Positions 35,926 to 48,814 of a DNA stretch of 64,000 nucleotides are shown in pieces. Origin of the DNA: Marsupella aquatica (lineage: Eukaryota > Marchantiophyta); the NCBI GenBank assembly GCA_973895155.1, contig OZ316897.1:21018001-21082000 (forward strand), in the 5' to 3' direction. The translations under genes and the position numbers were made by a program. Position 1 is the first letter of the stretch; every line of letters starts with the position of its first letter. The notes under the pieces were generated by a model that worked only from the letters and a program-made list of their open reading frames with translations, searched no databases and was not told where the DNA came from.

Positions 35926-36609
35926 TTTGACGGAGTTTTTTGGCTAGTTTGGCGGGCAAGGTCAAACCGGGACTATGGATCGAGAGTTTGACTGTGAATG
36001 CCATTAATTATCCATCACTTTTATATTCAATCAACCACATTCAATGAGTACTAACTCTTATAGTACAAGGTTGTACCAATTTTTATAGTGATCATCATTC
36101 AAATTTGCAGGGCATAAAAAATTTAAAAATCTGGTAAAAGGAAGAAATAAAGACAAAATAAATTTAGTCTAATGTGAATGAAAAAGAGTCACACCAATGT
36201 CCAAATAGGAGTGAATCAAATGGAATAAGCAAACAAGGATTTCACTAGCACAAAGATCAAAGAGGATATTCATGATAGGGAGTATTGTACATACTCAATA
36301 GAGTGAGATAGTGCATAGTTTGGTGTAATATTGGGATGAGTTAAATTTCAATCAATAGGGGACTACATACACTTATCAAATAAAACATTATTCTCCCAAT
36401 ATTTAGGGTGATTTTTTACATTCATATTTTGTGTCATTTTCACTACCAAACAAAAATTATAAGGTCCAAAGACATAGTAAAGATCATGGCAGTAAAGATC
36501 ATGGCAATCGCGTTGATGGCAAGGTGTCAAGCGAGGGGCACACTTTTACTTGACAACATCTTTTTTACTTCACAATATCTTTCACATAACAAACCATTTG
36601 GCACCACAT

Positions 36610-36935
36610 CATCTTTTTACTTGACGACATCTTGGCCGACACAACATCTTTTGTTCTCAACGACATCTTTGTCCTCAACGACCTCTTGGCCGACACAACA
36701 TCTTTTGTTCTCAACGACCTCTTGGCCGACACGACATCTTTTGTTCTCAACGACTTCTTGGCCGACACGACATATTTTGTTCTCACCAACATCCTAGCCG
36801 ACATGACATCTTTTGTTCTCAGTGACCTCTTGGCCGACACAACATCTTTCTTCTCAAAATCCTCTTGGCTGACACGACCTCTTTTGTTCTCAACGACATC
36901 TTGGCCAACATGACATCTTTTGTGCAATGCACGGG
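36610..36935 (+). repeat. 36-bp minisatellite, about eight copies
   Basis: CGACMTCTTGGCCGACACRACATCTTTTGTTCTCAA-type units with CTTGGCCGAC anchors at 36631, 36685, 36721, 36757, 36793, 36829, 36863 and 36899. The period is mostly 36 bp, a multiple of three, so open frames appear on both strands; no protein function is implied. Confidence 0.88.
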
Positions 36936-37579
36936 TATTGAGCTAGTTCGTCCACATTACAAGACTTTTGGGAGTGAATCCTTGGTATCATTTATTCTTT
37001 AATTTTCATGGGGCTTACATTTACTACTTTGCCACCTTGTTGAGGATAAATTATTAACTTGCCATTATTTTTAGATTATTTACTAGAACACCATTTTTTA
37101 GCAACAATTAAGCTAATCATTTACATAGTTAACTCATAAGCATCTGATAGCCACATCATGCCATGTGTCTGCATCTGTTGGTAAGGATTTCCCTCAACAG
37201 ATCGTTATCCAACCTGTTCTCCCTTAGAAAAGGAGTTGGATGCCCCGCCACTGCCCTGCCTGCCCTCACTCGCTGTCAAAAATATTTCCATGGCATTTTT
37301 GAATGATTATGAGTTAACCATAGGTGGCTCATTTAACCATTGCTAAAAATGGTGCCCTTCTAATAAATAATCTCAAAAGCATGGCAAAGTTGTAATTTCC
37401 CACAACCACTAGTAGAAAAAGGGGTGATTATGACCCAACTACTTATGACTCACGTGACCCCAGTCATTTTCTAAGACTCCAATGGGCATGGAAGTCATTT
37501 ACATCACTTTCTTATGACTAATTAATGTCATAGGAGTATATCAAATAAGGTTTTGGACACCCAATGTGTCAGGACCCAA
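36936..37579. other. Spacer, no gene
   Basis: AT-rich sequence with no recognisable feature apart from short ORFs; it runs up to the edge of the inverted retroelement-like copy. Confidence 0.4.
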
Positions 37580-38900
37580 AGTGTCAGGAATCAAACAATT
37601 TACACAACAAATATGTATTTCCTCTTACTAAAATTGTTTGTTATCGTATGACGAGAACGTGGAGGGACGCTATTCGGACTCTATTGCATGTAGGATGAGT
37701 ATGTTTGATTCCGCTCCCGGAAGTGTAATTTTTTATCAAGTCTACCGACTAGCCTCTCTGCTTTTGATCAAGTCCCATGGACTACACCACACACTCCTAC
37801 TGGTCGTTGGTGGAATGCTGTCACCACCCCTCCTTCTCACAGGGTTGACCAAACCGTGCAAGGATTCCTTAGACACTTCTTGGGAAAAGAACACAATCAA
37901 GAAGAAGAAAAGATAACGCCACACCAAAACTTGAGGAATCAAAACAAATCCATATCTTTTGGCAAAATGCCGTAACACATCGCAAGGACAACCCGGCCTC
38001 TTGCCGTCTGCCCAATTCCTCCCTCACTAGGGCAAGTGCTACACCTTCACCTCACTACTCTGGCTTGATTCCCTTCTTTTGGCTATGAGCTAACTTCCCT
38101 AAAACCAACACTAGAATGAGTTCCCCCCCTCCACTACTCCGAGGCTCTCCCCCTAAATACTGGAACCAAACACACCAAAGCACCCCTCACGGGGTCACAA
38201 CAATGGCGGCTACCCTAGCGGTGCCGCTAAAACCCTTCACGAAAGAAATCCCTAATCCTAAAGCATGCGGTACACACATGCTCCTAAAACCCTAATCTAA
38301 CAATAGGATCGATGGTGCCTTCGACGGCACCCCAACATCGCTCCGTCAACCGCGAAAATGCAAGGGACCCCATAATTGTCGAAACTAGGTGCCACTCTGA
38401 TTGCATCTCTGAGCTCACCCTTGGGTAGCCCTTCTCCCCCTGATCATGAATTACCAAACCGCTCCCGAAACGGACGTCAGACGACCGAGTTATGGTCGTT
38501 TTAGTTTCCCATACCGACCAACTTCGTTGGGCCCTAACTTACTCATCCTGGCTCCGTTTGAGGAGCGCCGCCTCTTGTTGGAATCAGCTCCGTGAGCTCT
38601 TTCCAACAAGCCCGTGAATTCCCACTTCCAAAAAGTTTTCAAAGTCAAGAGGTCGTACGACAAGTTCGTACGGCTACCTTAGTCCTCTTCCTCCTCACTC
38701 ACGGTGCCTTGGCTTGAGTCCCGTGAGTTGGTCTCCTCATCAGTCCTCCTCCTCCTCACTCACGGTGCCCTGGCTTGAGCCCCATGAGTTGGTCCCTCAT
38801 CAGTCCTCCTCCTCCTCACTCACGGTGCCCTGGGTTGAGCCCCGTGAGTTGGTCTCCTCATCACTCTCCATTGGAGTGGATACCACTCCGCTAAACAAGG
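37580..38900 (-). mobile_element. Minus-strand copy of the retroelement-like family also present at 49139-52769 (3' part)
   Basis: Reverse complement of 37580-38900 aligns by eye with about 51590-52769: shared are the terminal TGTCA...AACAAATA, the long run around CCATATCTTTTGGCAAAAYG, the GTGGTGTAGTCCATGGGACT block, the CGCTCCTCAAACGGAGCC block and the acidic protein tail near 38690-38880. Sequence divergence is substantial, so the copies are old. Its upstream coding part is missing or unrecognisable. Confidence 0.8.
38690..38870 (-). repeat. ~60-bp triplication inside the element's acidic C-terminal coding segment
   Basis: CCTCCTCCTCCTCACTCACG... GTGAGTTGGTC occurs three times head to tail (near 38687, 38746, 38806). 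The sister copy at 51.6 kb has a single unit encoding the Ser/Glu-rich tail. Confidence 0.8.
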
Positions 38901-38989
38901 ACTCACTTGAGTCCACCTCTTATCTTATCTATCTACCCTGCCTACCAGCCACAATCCTTCTGATAGTCACCACCGATCCGTTGTAAAAG

Positions 38990-39370
38990 GAGGGGGCCCC
39001 TGTAATTGTCGAAACTAAAATTTTCTCAGAATTCACTTCTGAAAACATATATGAGGAGCTCTCCTCTTCCTGATCACGGCTCCTTAAACAGTGCACAAAA
39101 CAAAGGTCAAACGGCCAAGATATGATCGTTTAACTTTTCATGGGGCATCGTCTCCCTCCGTTTCGTCCGTACAACACCGGGACTTCCTACCGTACGGACG
39201 TCCGTACGGCCTCAAAACCCCCGTATTCTAAAAAAAATGCGATTGTTGTATCTCCCCCGTCTTAGCTCAGTTTTGGCCGTGTGAATCATCATTGGATTCA
39301 ACTCGGCGAGATCTTTCCAACAAGCACGTAGACTCCTGATTTTGAGATGGTCAAAAATATGATATTCGTA
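38990..39370 (-). repeat. Second, more diverged copy of the element's 3' segment
   Basis: Landmarks of 38390-38700 recur in the same order about 620 bp further on: AATTGTCGAAACTA, CCTGATCA, GATCGTTT/GGTCGTTT, GGCTCCGTTT/CCCTCCGTTT, TCTTTCCAACAAGC and a GTACGG end. This suggests nested or tandem remnants of one family. Confidence 0.6.
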
Positions 39371-39415
39371 CAACCAGGGTCCGTATACACGTTGAAAGCA
39401 AGCACAAGAGGGAAA

Positions 39416-39438
39416 GGGTTTAGGGTTTAGGGTTTAGG
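39416..39438 (+). repeat. Interstitial telomere-like motif (GGGTTTA)3
   Basis: Three perfect head-to-tail copies of GGGTTTA plus GG, the plant-type telomere repeat, next to the diverged element remnant. Confidence 0.9.
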
Positions 39439-41269
39439 TATGGGTGGAAACCCCACAAGTGAGAATAGAGAAAAAGGGAAGGAAGAAAGTGTGAGGGCCC
39501 CTTCTATAGATGTGTTCTTCTATGGAGTGCCCCTTCTACGGATGTGTTCTTCTACGGAGTGCCCCTCTAGGAAGTGGGGAAGGGGAAGAGAGCAAAAACC
39601 ATGTGAGGACCACACAAAGGGTGAAGGGGAACACAAGTGTGGGAACCCCTTCCTTCTAAGGGCCCTCCCACCATCACTACTCCAAGATTGCCTAGTTTGC
39701 CAGTTTACGGGCATTGAGGTCCCTCAAGATGTCACTGTTTGATATAGACCTAAAATCAACTAGAGAACCTAAGTTTGCATGGGGCTCATTGAGGGCTTCA
39801 AAATGAATCCAAACATGCCCATGTTTGGAATAGTACTAGCGCAACAACGTCTATTTTAAGCTTCAATGTTTTCTATATTTTGGTCATTCTTTCCATTTTG
39901 CGCCTTACGTGGAGCCTCCGACCAGCCCCCACCCCTCCAAGATGCCCACACCTTGGCTCCAAGTCCTTGGGCTGCCTTGTGACCTCCTTGTACCCCCTCA
40001 ATGGTTCCCTTGTCATCCATCACCGCCCGACACCCCTCTCAACTCCGGCCTCCGGTTGTCACATCCATTTATTAGAACTACAAAAATAAAAAATTTGAAA
40101 ATCCAAACACTTTTACTACACCTACTTGTCTTGCTACTTATATGCGCAATTATAAGTCATCACTAAGTTACTACCGGGTTTGGGGCCCTGTCACACAAAG
40201 TAATCACAAGTAGTGATTTGGAGGCCTCCCATGCCACATTCCAATTTTTTTTCAATAGTCTTTTCAAGACGTTGCAATTCAAAGGTTGAAACAAGAAGCT
40301 GCAAAACATCAAGAGGATCAAGTTAACAGGTTTAAGCTCATAATCTGTCCATAATCCACAAGACATTTGCATGCTACTCTACCACACCCAACTTTGGTAA
40401 TCAATGTTGCTGTCGATCAATTTTGAACTGTTCATTTTTGTGAGTATATGTAGTAATTATCGTCATATCTGTAGTAAAGGAGCATGGGCGGAGAATCAAG
40501 GGTGGGTCTTTTCCAAGGCATTTGCACATTGTTCTCCTGGTTGTAATCATATTTTCAGATACATCTTGTCCACACCGTCAACACAACATGGCTCTAACCT
40601 GGCCAAGGAAACTGATGACAATTTATGGTCTATTTTATGGAAACTTTCAAGTTGAAGTGTTCATTGTTTTGAATGTTCCCCTTACGGACCCGCTTACGGA
40701 ATTAACTTATATCAGCTTGTGTTTCGTTTCACTATCATCATAATCTTATTGCTTAAATGGATGGTTAGGGTGTTGTGAGGGACTTATGTTTTGTGAAATC
40801 GTTAAGTGATCAAAGTCAAGTCTTTGGCTATTATAACTTTGATAGTGTTCACAATTGCCAACAAGTAAACAGACCATGTCAGAATTGGAGCATGACTGGG
40901 GGATTGGCTTGTTAGTAGTGTTTTGGGTGTTTAGAAGGCCTAGAACACACTACAAAGGTTGTATTGGATGTGTTACAGAATCAGGGGCAGCAGTATTATG
41001 CCATGGAAGAGCAAGAAGCACCAAGGAAGTAAGAGAAGGATTCACAAGGACTTCTTTTCCTTGAGTCACCTAATAAATTTATTTCCAATGACAAATGCAC
41101 ATTGTGTAGATTGGGCTTACAGTATGGACAAGTGTACAAATCCCATCTCCATTAGTAAGCCCTGAAATTGGTACTCCATATATCGATAACTTGATCATAA
41201 TCAATCCTCCTCTTAGTCAACTCATCCTTCCTCAAATCCAGACCAATATTTGACACCATGAAATACAAT

Positions 41270-41705
41270 CTTAGTCAGATGAACTTGTGCATAAAGCTTG
41301 ACCTTTTCTACAAGCTTTGTGAACAAATCGGTAGGCACTAGCATTTTTGATTCAATTACAATGTCAACTTCTTTGTCAATATCAATGATTGGTATAGAAA
41401 TCAATATCCCTTTGAACATCGATAGGAGTTGTGCCTTTCAACATAGGCTCCTTAATTGTCATACAACAGGCTCCTAAAAAGAAACATGAAGTAGTAGATG
41501 ACTCAAGAGAGATTTAGAATTTGGCATTTGGACAATCAATAAATTGATCAAGAGAATCTATTGGATTAGACTTGGTGGAGGGTCTTGCTTCCATTGCCAC
41601 TTGAACTTGTGCATAAATCTTGACCTTCTGTACAAGCTCTGTGAACAAAAGAGTAGGCACTAGCACTTTTGATTTGGACATTACAATGTAAGGTTCTTTG
41701 GCAAT
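41270..41705 (-). repeat. Diverged direct duplication, offset ~325 bp
   Basis: GAACTTGTGCATAAAKCTTGACC... followed by GTAGGCACTAGCAYTTTTGATT occurs at about 41279 and 41604. On the minus strand both copies keep the same short open frame (VPTDLFTKLVEKVKLYAQV / VPTLLFTELVQKVKIYAQV), hinting at a decayed coding repeat. Confidence 0.65.
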
Positions 41706-44700
41706 ATTCATATATCCATTTGGACCATCATAAGAAGAATAGTTGGTGCATGCAAGAACCATCAATAAGATCATAATCTGGTAGTGGCTGTTCACTAGGG
41801 GTAGGGGGTGACATAAATACATGGTACTCAAATTGCAAGACAGTTCCTAATGCCTATTCTCTTCTAAGGATAGGCAATTTGAATGATAGTAGATCATGTG
41901 AGAAATGAGGGAGGTACAGTGTACCTAAAGGAGGAGAGTGGGACAAATCTTCAGTTTGGTTCTAAATCAAATTTTGAAAAATGTTTGCCCTATTGATCTT
42001 TATAAATCCTTTATTTGGAGGAAACTACAATCAATGGTAATGGCCAATAAGAGAGTTGTGCACCCTGGGTGTGCACTAGGTTGGAATCTCATAAAGTCTC
42101 TCGGACAAGATTGGTTCAAGACTAGGTTTGAATCTTGGAGAGCCTCTCCAAGATTTGGTCAAAGGGTGGTTAAATTGGATAACGTCATTTGGAATCTTGA
42201 AAATATCTTATTATGAAATGATCCAAAATTAGATCTATCTACCCACTAAATAACATCTATAGCACAATATTGTCACTACATCTGGCCTTGGCCTTTTTCT
42301 TTTGGCATCCCAGAGGGAGTTGTCCTATTCTATTTATGAGGTTGTTTGCTTCTCCCCGTCCGGGGTGTTTTCGTGGTCCTATTTCAATCTTATAAAAATA
42401 TTTTCCCAGGAATAATGTCAGTGCATCCTAAGACCCCTCTCAACATCTACAATGCATCTAAGCCCTTAACACTAAACATCATCTTGTGCATTCACCCTGA
42501 CCCTACTACATCTAACACCAGTTTTTTAACCTCGCTAAGGGTTGAGATTGGCTGGTGTATCTCTTGGTCGCTCTCTAGATCTTGTCCACAAATGTTTTTA
42601 GAGCACCAATACAAGTTTTTGCAAGGAAATATCTTCCAATACCTCATGATGAAATCTTGACAAGAGCAAGTTGGGAACACACATATTTGTACATAGTGGG
42701 CTTAATTGCGGTTATGGTGATTGTTGAAAAGTATCACTCTTAAACCGCATGCTCCTTTTCAATTCTTGTCATGGAAGTGAATCTCATGAACTCAAATTTT
42801 GCACTCCCAATATGTTTCTTTGCATTGTCGTGACAACTGATCTCCTAAGTAATCATTATTAACAATAAATTGACTAGTACACATAAGAAACCAAATTAAG
42901 GTGAACAATCTTTGCTTAGTAGATGTGGAATGACAGTTTTGTCAAATTGGCTCAAATGAAGTTAATTCTTGATTTTTTTGAACTTTTTATGATGAAGAGG
43001 CAACGCTTTCAAAAGCATTCATTCAAGTTTCAAGGTTATAGGTGTCCGATTACCAAAGACGAGAACTTTACTAACGCTTTCAGAAGCGTCCACCCAAATA
43101 CTGGCGCCACAAGAAGCGACTATGAGATGTGATTCAGTTAGACGCTTTTAGACGCGTCCACTCCGACTCAACATAACCATTTTAATTTGACAACACTTTT
43201 GTCTCAATTATTTAAGGCACTTAGACACCTCAAAAAAGTCTTGAAGTTTGCCAACTTATAGATTAAAGTTAGAAGAAGTCACTATATGTAATTCAACATT
43301 TTGGCTGTTAAGAACTAGAAGGGTATAGCGATGGAGACAGGAAGCAGGTAAACATGATTTTTTTTTCAGTTTTTAATAAGTTGTTACCAGCAAAAAATCA
43401 CTATTACCAGGAAAAATGATAATTTAAAAATGTCTCATAAAACATGTCATTTTCAAAAAAAATTAACAATGCAACATTTTTGGCTAGCATTGGGTGCTAC
43501 TATTACCAGCGTTGGGCACTAGAAAAAAACTGATGGCCCAAAAAAATTAAAACTTAAAAAAAAATTAATTAATCCACCTATTTTCCATTTACAAGTTTTT
43601 TTTGTTACTAGTTTTAAAATCTAATAAAATAAAATAAATTTATATTATTTCTAAATTTAAGTAGATCATAATTTGAATCACTTCATAATTTGATTCTATC
43701 TAACTAAGATAAAAACTCAAATAAAGTAAAAAATATATAATAATTTAAGATATAGGTTGAAGATATTTTCAAATGATTAGTTTTCTATAATCTTTGGAAA
43801 TAATTTTACATGCCCAAAAAACTTATAAACTCTAATTTTCAATCAACATCAGGTTCATTCATAATGTATTTTAAAAATTGTTATAGTAGTTCAAAACTAT
43901 TTATTTTTCAAAATAATTCTCAATTTTTCGCAAATTTTCAATTTTATTTTGAGTAATTATTTTATCAAAATTTTATTTACGAACTCCACTAGAGGTCCCT
44001 TCCAAACTTCTTGGCACCACAGCGTGCTACATCATCGAGATGCGCTACAAATCCCTGGGCCCTCAGCGTTACTAATGCAGGGAGGACGTGCGAACAACGC
44101 AAGGTAATTTTTAATGTAATGCAAACTAATTTTTATAATATTTTTTAAAGTAGGCAACATCCATGTATATACATTCATCACAATATTAGTAATAAGGCTC
44201 TTATCAAATACATGTCACATTAATCTTATGCAAGAGTGCCTAAAATGCCAAGGACACGTGTCACTATATGGTTGGCACACATGTCATCACTTCATTGGCA
44301 CACATGTCCATATAGTAAATCAGACATTTAATTATTTATCCTCTTAAGGCAAGTTTGGTTTCATGGGCTTGCATGGTAGACTTGTTTACCCGCATGTGTT
44401 AAGTTGAGAGTTAAGTAAATGTTGGGCCAGGATTTTGGGGCCCAACTCGTTTGGGTTCTGGGATTGATGGGGACCCATGAATCAATCCCACATAGACAAA
44501 CAAGATTACTTTTGAATTCCCTCGAATCAAATGGCCAGGTATGAGGCCAGGTGTGTTTGTGTGTGGGGTGGTGTACTCCCTTGATCATTGGGTTGGGGGG
44601 GTACCCGGTGCTCACAGTTGTTTGATTGCAGATATGGCAGGAAAATTACCCACCATGTCTAAGTAACAATTTCAGCCAAAGGAGATTTGATGGTATTACT

Positions 44701-46089
44701 CTCCACAAATTTCAGTAGTCATTTTTTGTATTATTAGTACTTTGTGTCTAGAATATATATGATTAATGTGTGGTTTGATGTGTCAGGTTGCATGAAAGAA
44801 GTTGCCAAAAACTCTACTTATCATTTGGTGTTAATGGTTGATGTCATACCATTCTTAGTCAAGATAGAATAATTTAGTAATTGGAGTTTACATAAGTAAT
44901 ATATATGCAATTATTCCTCCAGGACCAAGGATATAGCATAGCATAATAATGCCTTTGTACTAGTTCAGTTTATCTCTATGAGGTCTACAAGTTGCCTGAG
45001 TTATAGTCATATACTCTAGGAAGAACTATAAATCTTTAGTATTAATTTTGTTATGATCTACATAAAATATGTACCGTGAACATTAGCGTAACATAATATT
45101 CCCCTATGCAAAATAGAATCTTTTATGTTTCAGTATGATATTTACAATTTTTAAAAATTCAAGGGTTTTTTTAATTCCTTAAAAAACTCTGTTATAATTT
45201 ACAAAAGGATAAATTTTTATAGGAAAAAATAATGTTTTTACATTAACAAGGGATTTTTTTTTGTGAACAAAAATATTAAGAAGGGGTACACGGGGGGTGT
45301 CTGTTCTCAGGGGGGTTCACTTAATATAGTAAGAGTGAGGGCCCAGGGCTACAAATAGGTACATATTGGTTTACAAAACAAAATTTCCTTCAACATTCAT
45401 GTTTGTGGCATGATTTTGGTAAAATCAAGGACGTGATGTAGTAAAACTTAATGTAAAATTGTTTTGAAAGTAACCGTATTATTTACTTTAGATAACAAAA
45501 TATTGAAGTAATCATAGACATAATTAAAAATTAATATATTTTATTGACGTACATCATTGTAGTCAATGTGGACCATTTCTTCTTTTAGTTCATTTTGTGA
45601 GGGGCCAAACCTAATCGTTTCTATATCATTTTATTATTGTTACACTTTCCAAGAGCGCACGCATAGGTATAATATGAAAAGATAAATCACTGTCTCAACT
45701 GACTGTGACTAATTTATGCAAAATGTATAGGAAATTTATATTAGCATTGAAATCTTCTCAACTTGATGATATAATAATTGACAATCAATTTCTTCACACA
45801 TTTGATAAACATCATTGTTAATTTGTACAAAGAAGTTGTACAAGTATTATCCTGAACCGATTGGTCAACAAAAGTGATTCACCCGATTTTGCTTTGGTAA
45901 CCCTACACTTTGTTCTTCCCTATTCAATCTAGCTCTTTGAGCACTCGGCCCTAAAGTACACAAGTTTCTATCATTGAGAAAGATTTTGCATTCTACATAA
46001 AACAAATCGTTACCATGCATGCAACAAATCATTGCAATACACTAGAAGAAAATTGTCATGAAACTAGATGAAGTAACTCAAATTCTAGT

Positions 46090-46640
46090 GTTAACAAAGA
46101 TCATTCCAACAACCATTTCAAACAAGTGTTACAACACGCAAGTGCATATATCACTCAAGGGATGTAATTATTTAACGGATTGAAAATGCTACCATACCAA
46201 AAGAACTTGGCATTTGGAAGTCCGTATAGTCTTGGAGTGATATGCATGAAGTTAACCCTAGCACCCATGCTACACCTTAGTTGGTAACTCAAACACTATT
46301 GTTAATATATTTTGTTTCATTATCTAGTGATTATTGAACATTGTAGGGCGACCCCTTCTAGACCAATGTTTCACTTAGGGCAACAAGTATGCAAGCCATT
46401 GTCATGAGAATTATAATATTTGAAAGTTGGGGTTGTCATTTTCATAGGGTGCACCAACTCCAATCTAGTGTCTGCAAACACGATTGCATTTGCAAGTCCA
46501 ATAACCATTTTGAAATAAGTGATAAAACACACAATTGCATATATCACTCAATGGATACAGTTTGTTAATCGGTTAAAAATGTCACTCCAACAACCATTTC
46601 CAAATGACTGGTAAATTGCACAGGTACACATATGATTCAA
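46090..46640 (+). repeat. Three dispersed copies of a ~100-bp segment (CCAACAACCATTTC...)
   Basis: AACAACCATTTCAAAYAAGTG, GCATATATCACTCAANGGAT and a GGTTAAAAATG-like end recur near 46106, 46500 and 46590. This block leads into the ~185-bp satellite. Confidence 0.6.
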
Positions 46641-48190
46641 TGGATGCACAATCGTTTCATCTGTTGGAGATGCTCTCTTTCAAACTTTGCACATTTTTAG
46701 TCACTGATTTTTGAGTTGTCTACTTGGTTTCAACAATTTAAATCAAATGATTGTGCATTTTATTAGCCCCAATTTATTTCAAGTTCATTTGAAAGATATG
46801 AATGAGCTCTTCAATTCTATGGTAGTGATCCTCAATAATATATTCAATTGAATTCTATGCTAGTGATCCTCAATAATAAAATTCAATTGAATAACATCAA
46901 TGATCACTGATTCCAAACTTTTTGGTCACTGATTTTTGAGTTATCAACTTGCTTCAACAATTTAAATCCAATGATTGTGCACTCTATTAGTCTCAATCTC
47001 AAGTTCATTTGAAAGATATGGATGAACTCTTCAATTCTATGCTAGTGATCCTCAATAATAAATTTATTTGAATAACATAAATGACCATTAATTTCAAACT
47101 TTTTGGTCACTAATTTTTAAGTTGTCAACTTGTTTTAATAATTTAAATCCAATGATTGTGCACTCTATTAGCCTCAATCTCAAGTTCATTTGAAAGATAT
47201 GGATGAGCTCTTCAATTCTATGCTAGTGGTCCTCAATAATAAATTCATTTGAATATCATCTATGACTATTGATTCTAAACTTTTTGGTCAGTGATTCTTG
47301 AACTTTTAACTTTTTTCAACAATTTAAATCCAATGATTGTGTATTCTATTAACCTTAATTATCTCAAATTAATTTGAAAGATATGGATGAACTCTTCAAT
47401 TCTATGCTAGTGATCCTCAAAAATAAATTTATTTGAATAACATCCATGATTACTGATTCCAAACTTGGACATTTTTTATCATTGATTTTTGAGTTGTCTA
47501 CTTGCTTTAACAATTTAAATCTAATATGCATTTTTTTAGTACCAATTATCTCAAGTTCATTTGAAAAATATGGATGAGCTCTTCAATTCTATGTTAGTGG
47601 TACTTAATAATAAATTCATTTGAATAACATCCATAACCATTGATTCCAAAGTTTGTATATTTTTGGTCATTAATTTTTGAGTTATTATTTATTTTAACAA
47701 TTTAAATCCAATAACTATGCATTCTATTAGCCTCAATTTCAAGTTCATTTGAAATGTATGAATGACCTATTCAATTCTATGCTAGTGGTCCTCAATAATA
47801 AATTCATTTGAATAACATTCATGACCATTAATTTCAAATTTTTTGGTCACTGATTTTTGAGTTATTATTTATTTTAACAATTTAAATCCAATGACTGTGC
47901 ATTCTATTAGCTTCAATTATCTCAAGTTAATTTGAAAGATATGGATGATCTCTTCAATTCTATGTTAGTGATCCACGAAAATAAATTCATTTGAATAACA
48001 TTCATGACCATTGATTTAAACTTTCCACATTTTTAGTCACTTATTTTTTAATTATACGTTGATTTGTTTGAACAATTTGAATCTAATTATTGTGCACTTC
48101 ATTGGCCTCAATTTTAAGTTTATGAAAGGTATGGATGAACTCTTAAATTCTTTGATATGGGTCCTCAATAACAAATTAGTATAACAACCG
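46640..48190 (+). repeat. AT-rich satellite, ~181-190-bp monomers, about eight diverged copies
   Basis: The anchor CTCTTCAATTCTAT(GCTAGTG) recurs at 46807, 47027, 47208, 47392, 47579, 47767, 47950 and 48140 (spacing 220, 181, 184, 187, 188, 183, 190). Each monomer carries GATATGGATGA, CCTCAATAATAAATT, TTTGGTCACTGATTTTTGAGTT and AACAATTTAAATCCAAT. The 220-bp interval contains a ~45-bp internal duplication. Copies differ at many positions, so the array is old. Confidence 0.9.
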
Positions 48191-48814
48191 AGCAAGTGTT
48201 AGTCTTGATGTTAGTTAGTAGTTCCCTCGTAGGTATATAATTTAAAAAAACAAAGGAAGAGTGCCCAAAATTAATGATCATCTCAATCCATGAAAAATGG
48301 CTTGAATATCTTTTGCAATGTTGTGTTAAAAGGGATTTAGGGTTTATACAACCTCAAATATTTGTCATTTTCTTATAAATTATTATGATAACACTTTTTT
48401 TGGTTTGAATCTCTTCTTTAATTGCTGTATTAGGCTCCCCCCAACAGGTTTCCAACAAAGGGTTTAACCCCATCCTCGCACCAAGTTTGTGCTAGCACGA
48501 GTTTTGTTTATGGAGACCTAAACCCTTCTTATTTCTTGCTAGCTTTGTTGTTCCCCTAGTTGCTTCTATTTCCGCATTGTCCGTCCTGTTGTAACATGCT
48601 TCTCTATGCATTTGAGACTTGTTCCGCGCTCTTTTACCATGATGAGTCCCTAGTTCCCGGTGCTCCATGGTGGTTGTTGGCTGTTGTTACTCAAGCGATC
48701 GAGAGAGTTGTCGTGATAATTTACTAAGTATTATTGTTAAGTATATCACTAAGTATATTGTTAAGTATATATTATGTTTATATTTTACTATAAAATAATT
48801 AAATAGTTTGACTA

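Larger units (their letters stand above)
39371..46089. other. Gene-poor AT-rich DNA, mostly old repeats
   Basis: No supported gene. Notable contents: a 34-bp tandem duplication (CCCCTTCTAYRGATGTGTTC...) near 39500-39570; two diverged direct repeats at about 41270-41390 and 41598-41705; three palindrome-like ACGCTTT..AAGCGT motifs at 43001-43158; an extremely AT-rich stretch (43.3-44.0 kb). Short ORFs here have no recognisable features. Confidence 0.5.

Noticed and set aside
36408-36927. Several long ORFs on both strands
   Set aside because: Products of a 36-bp repeat whose period is a multiple of three.
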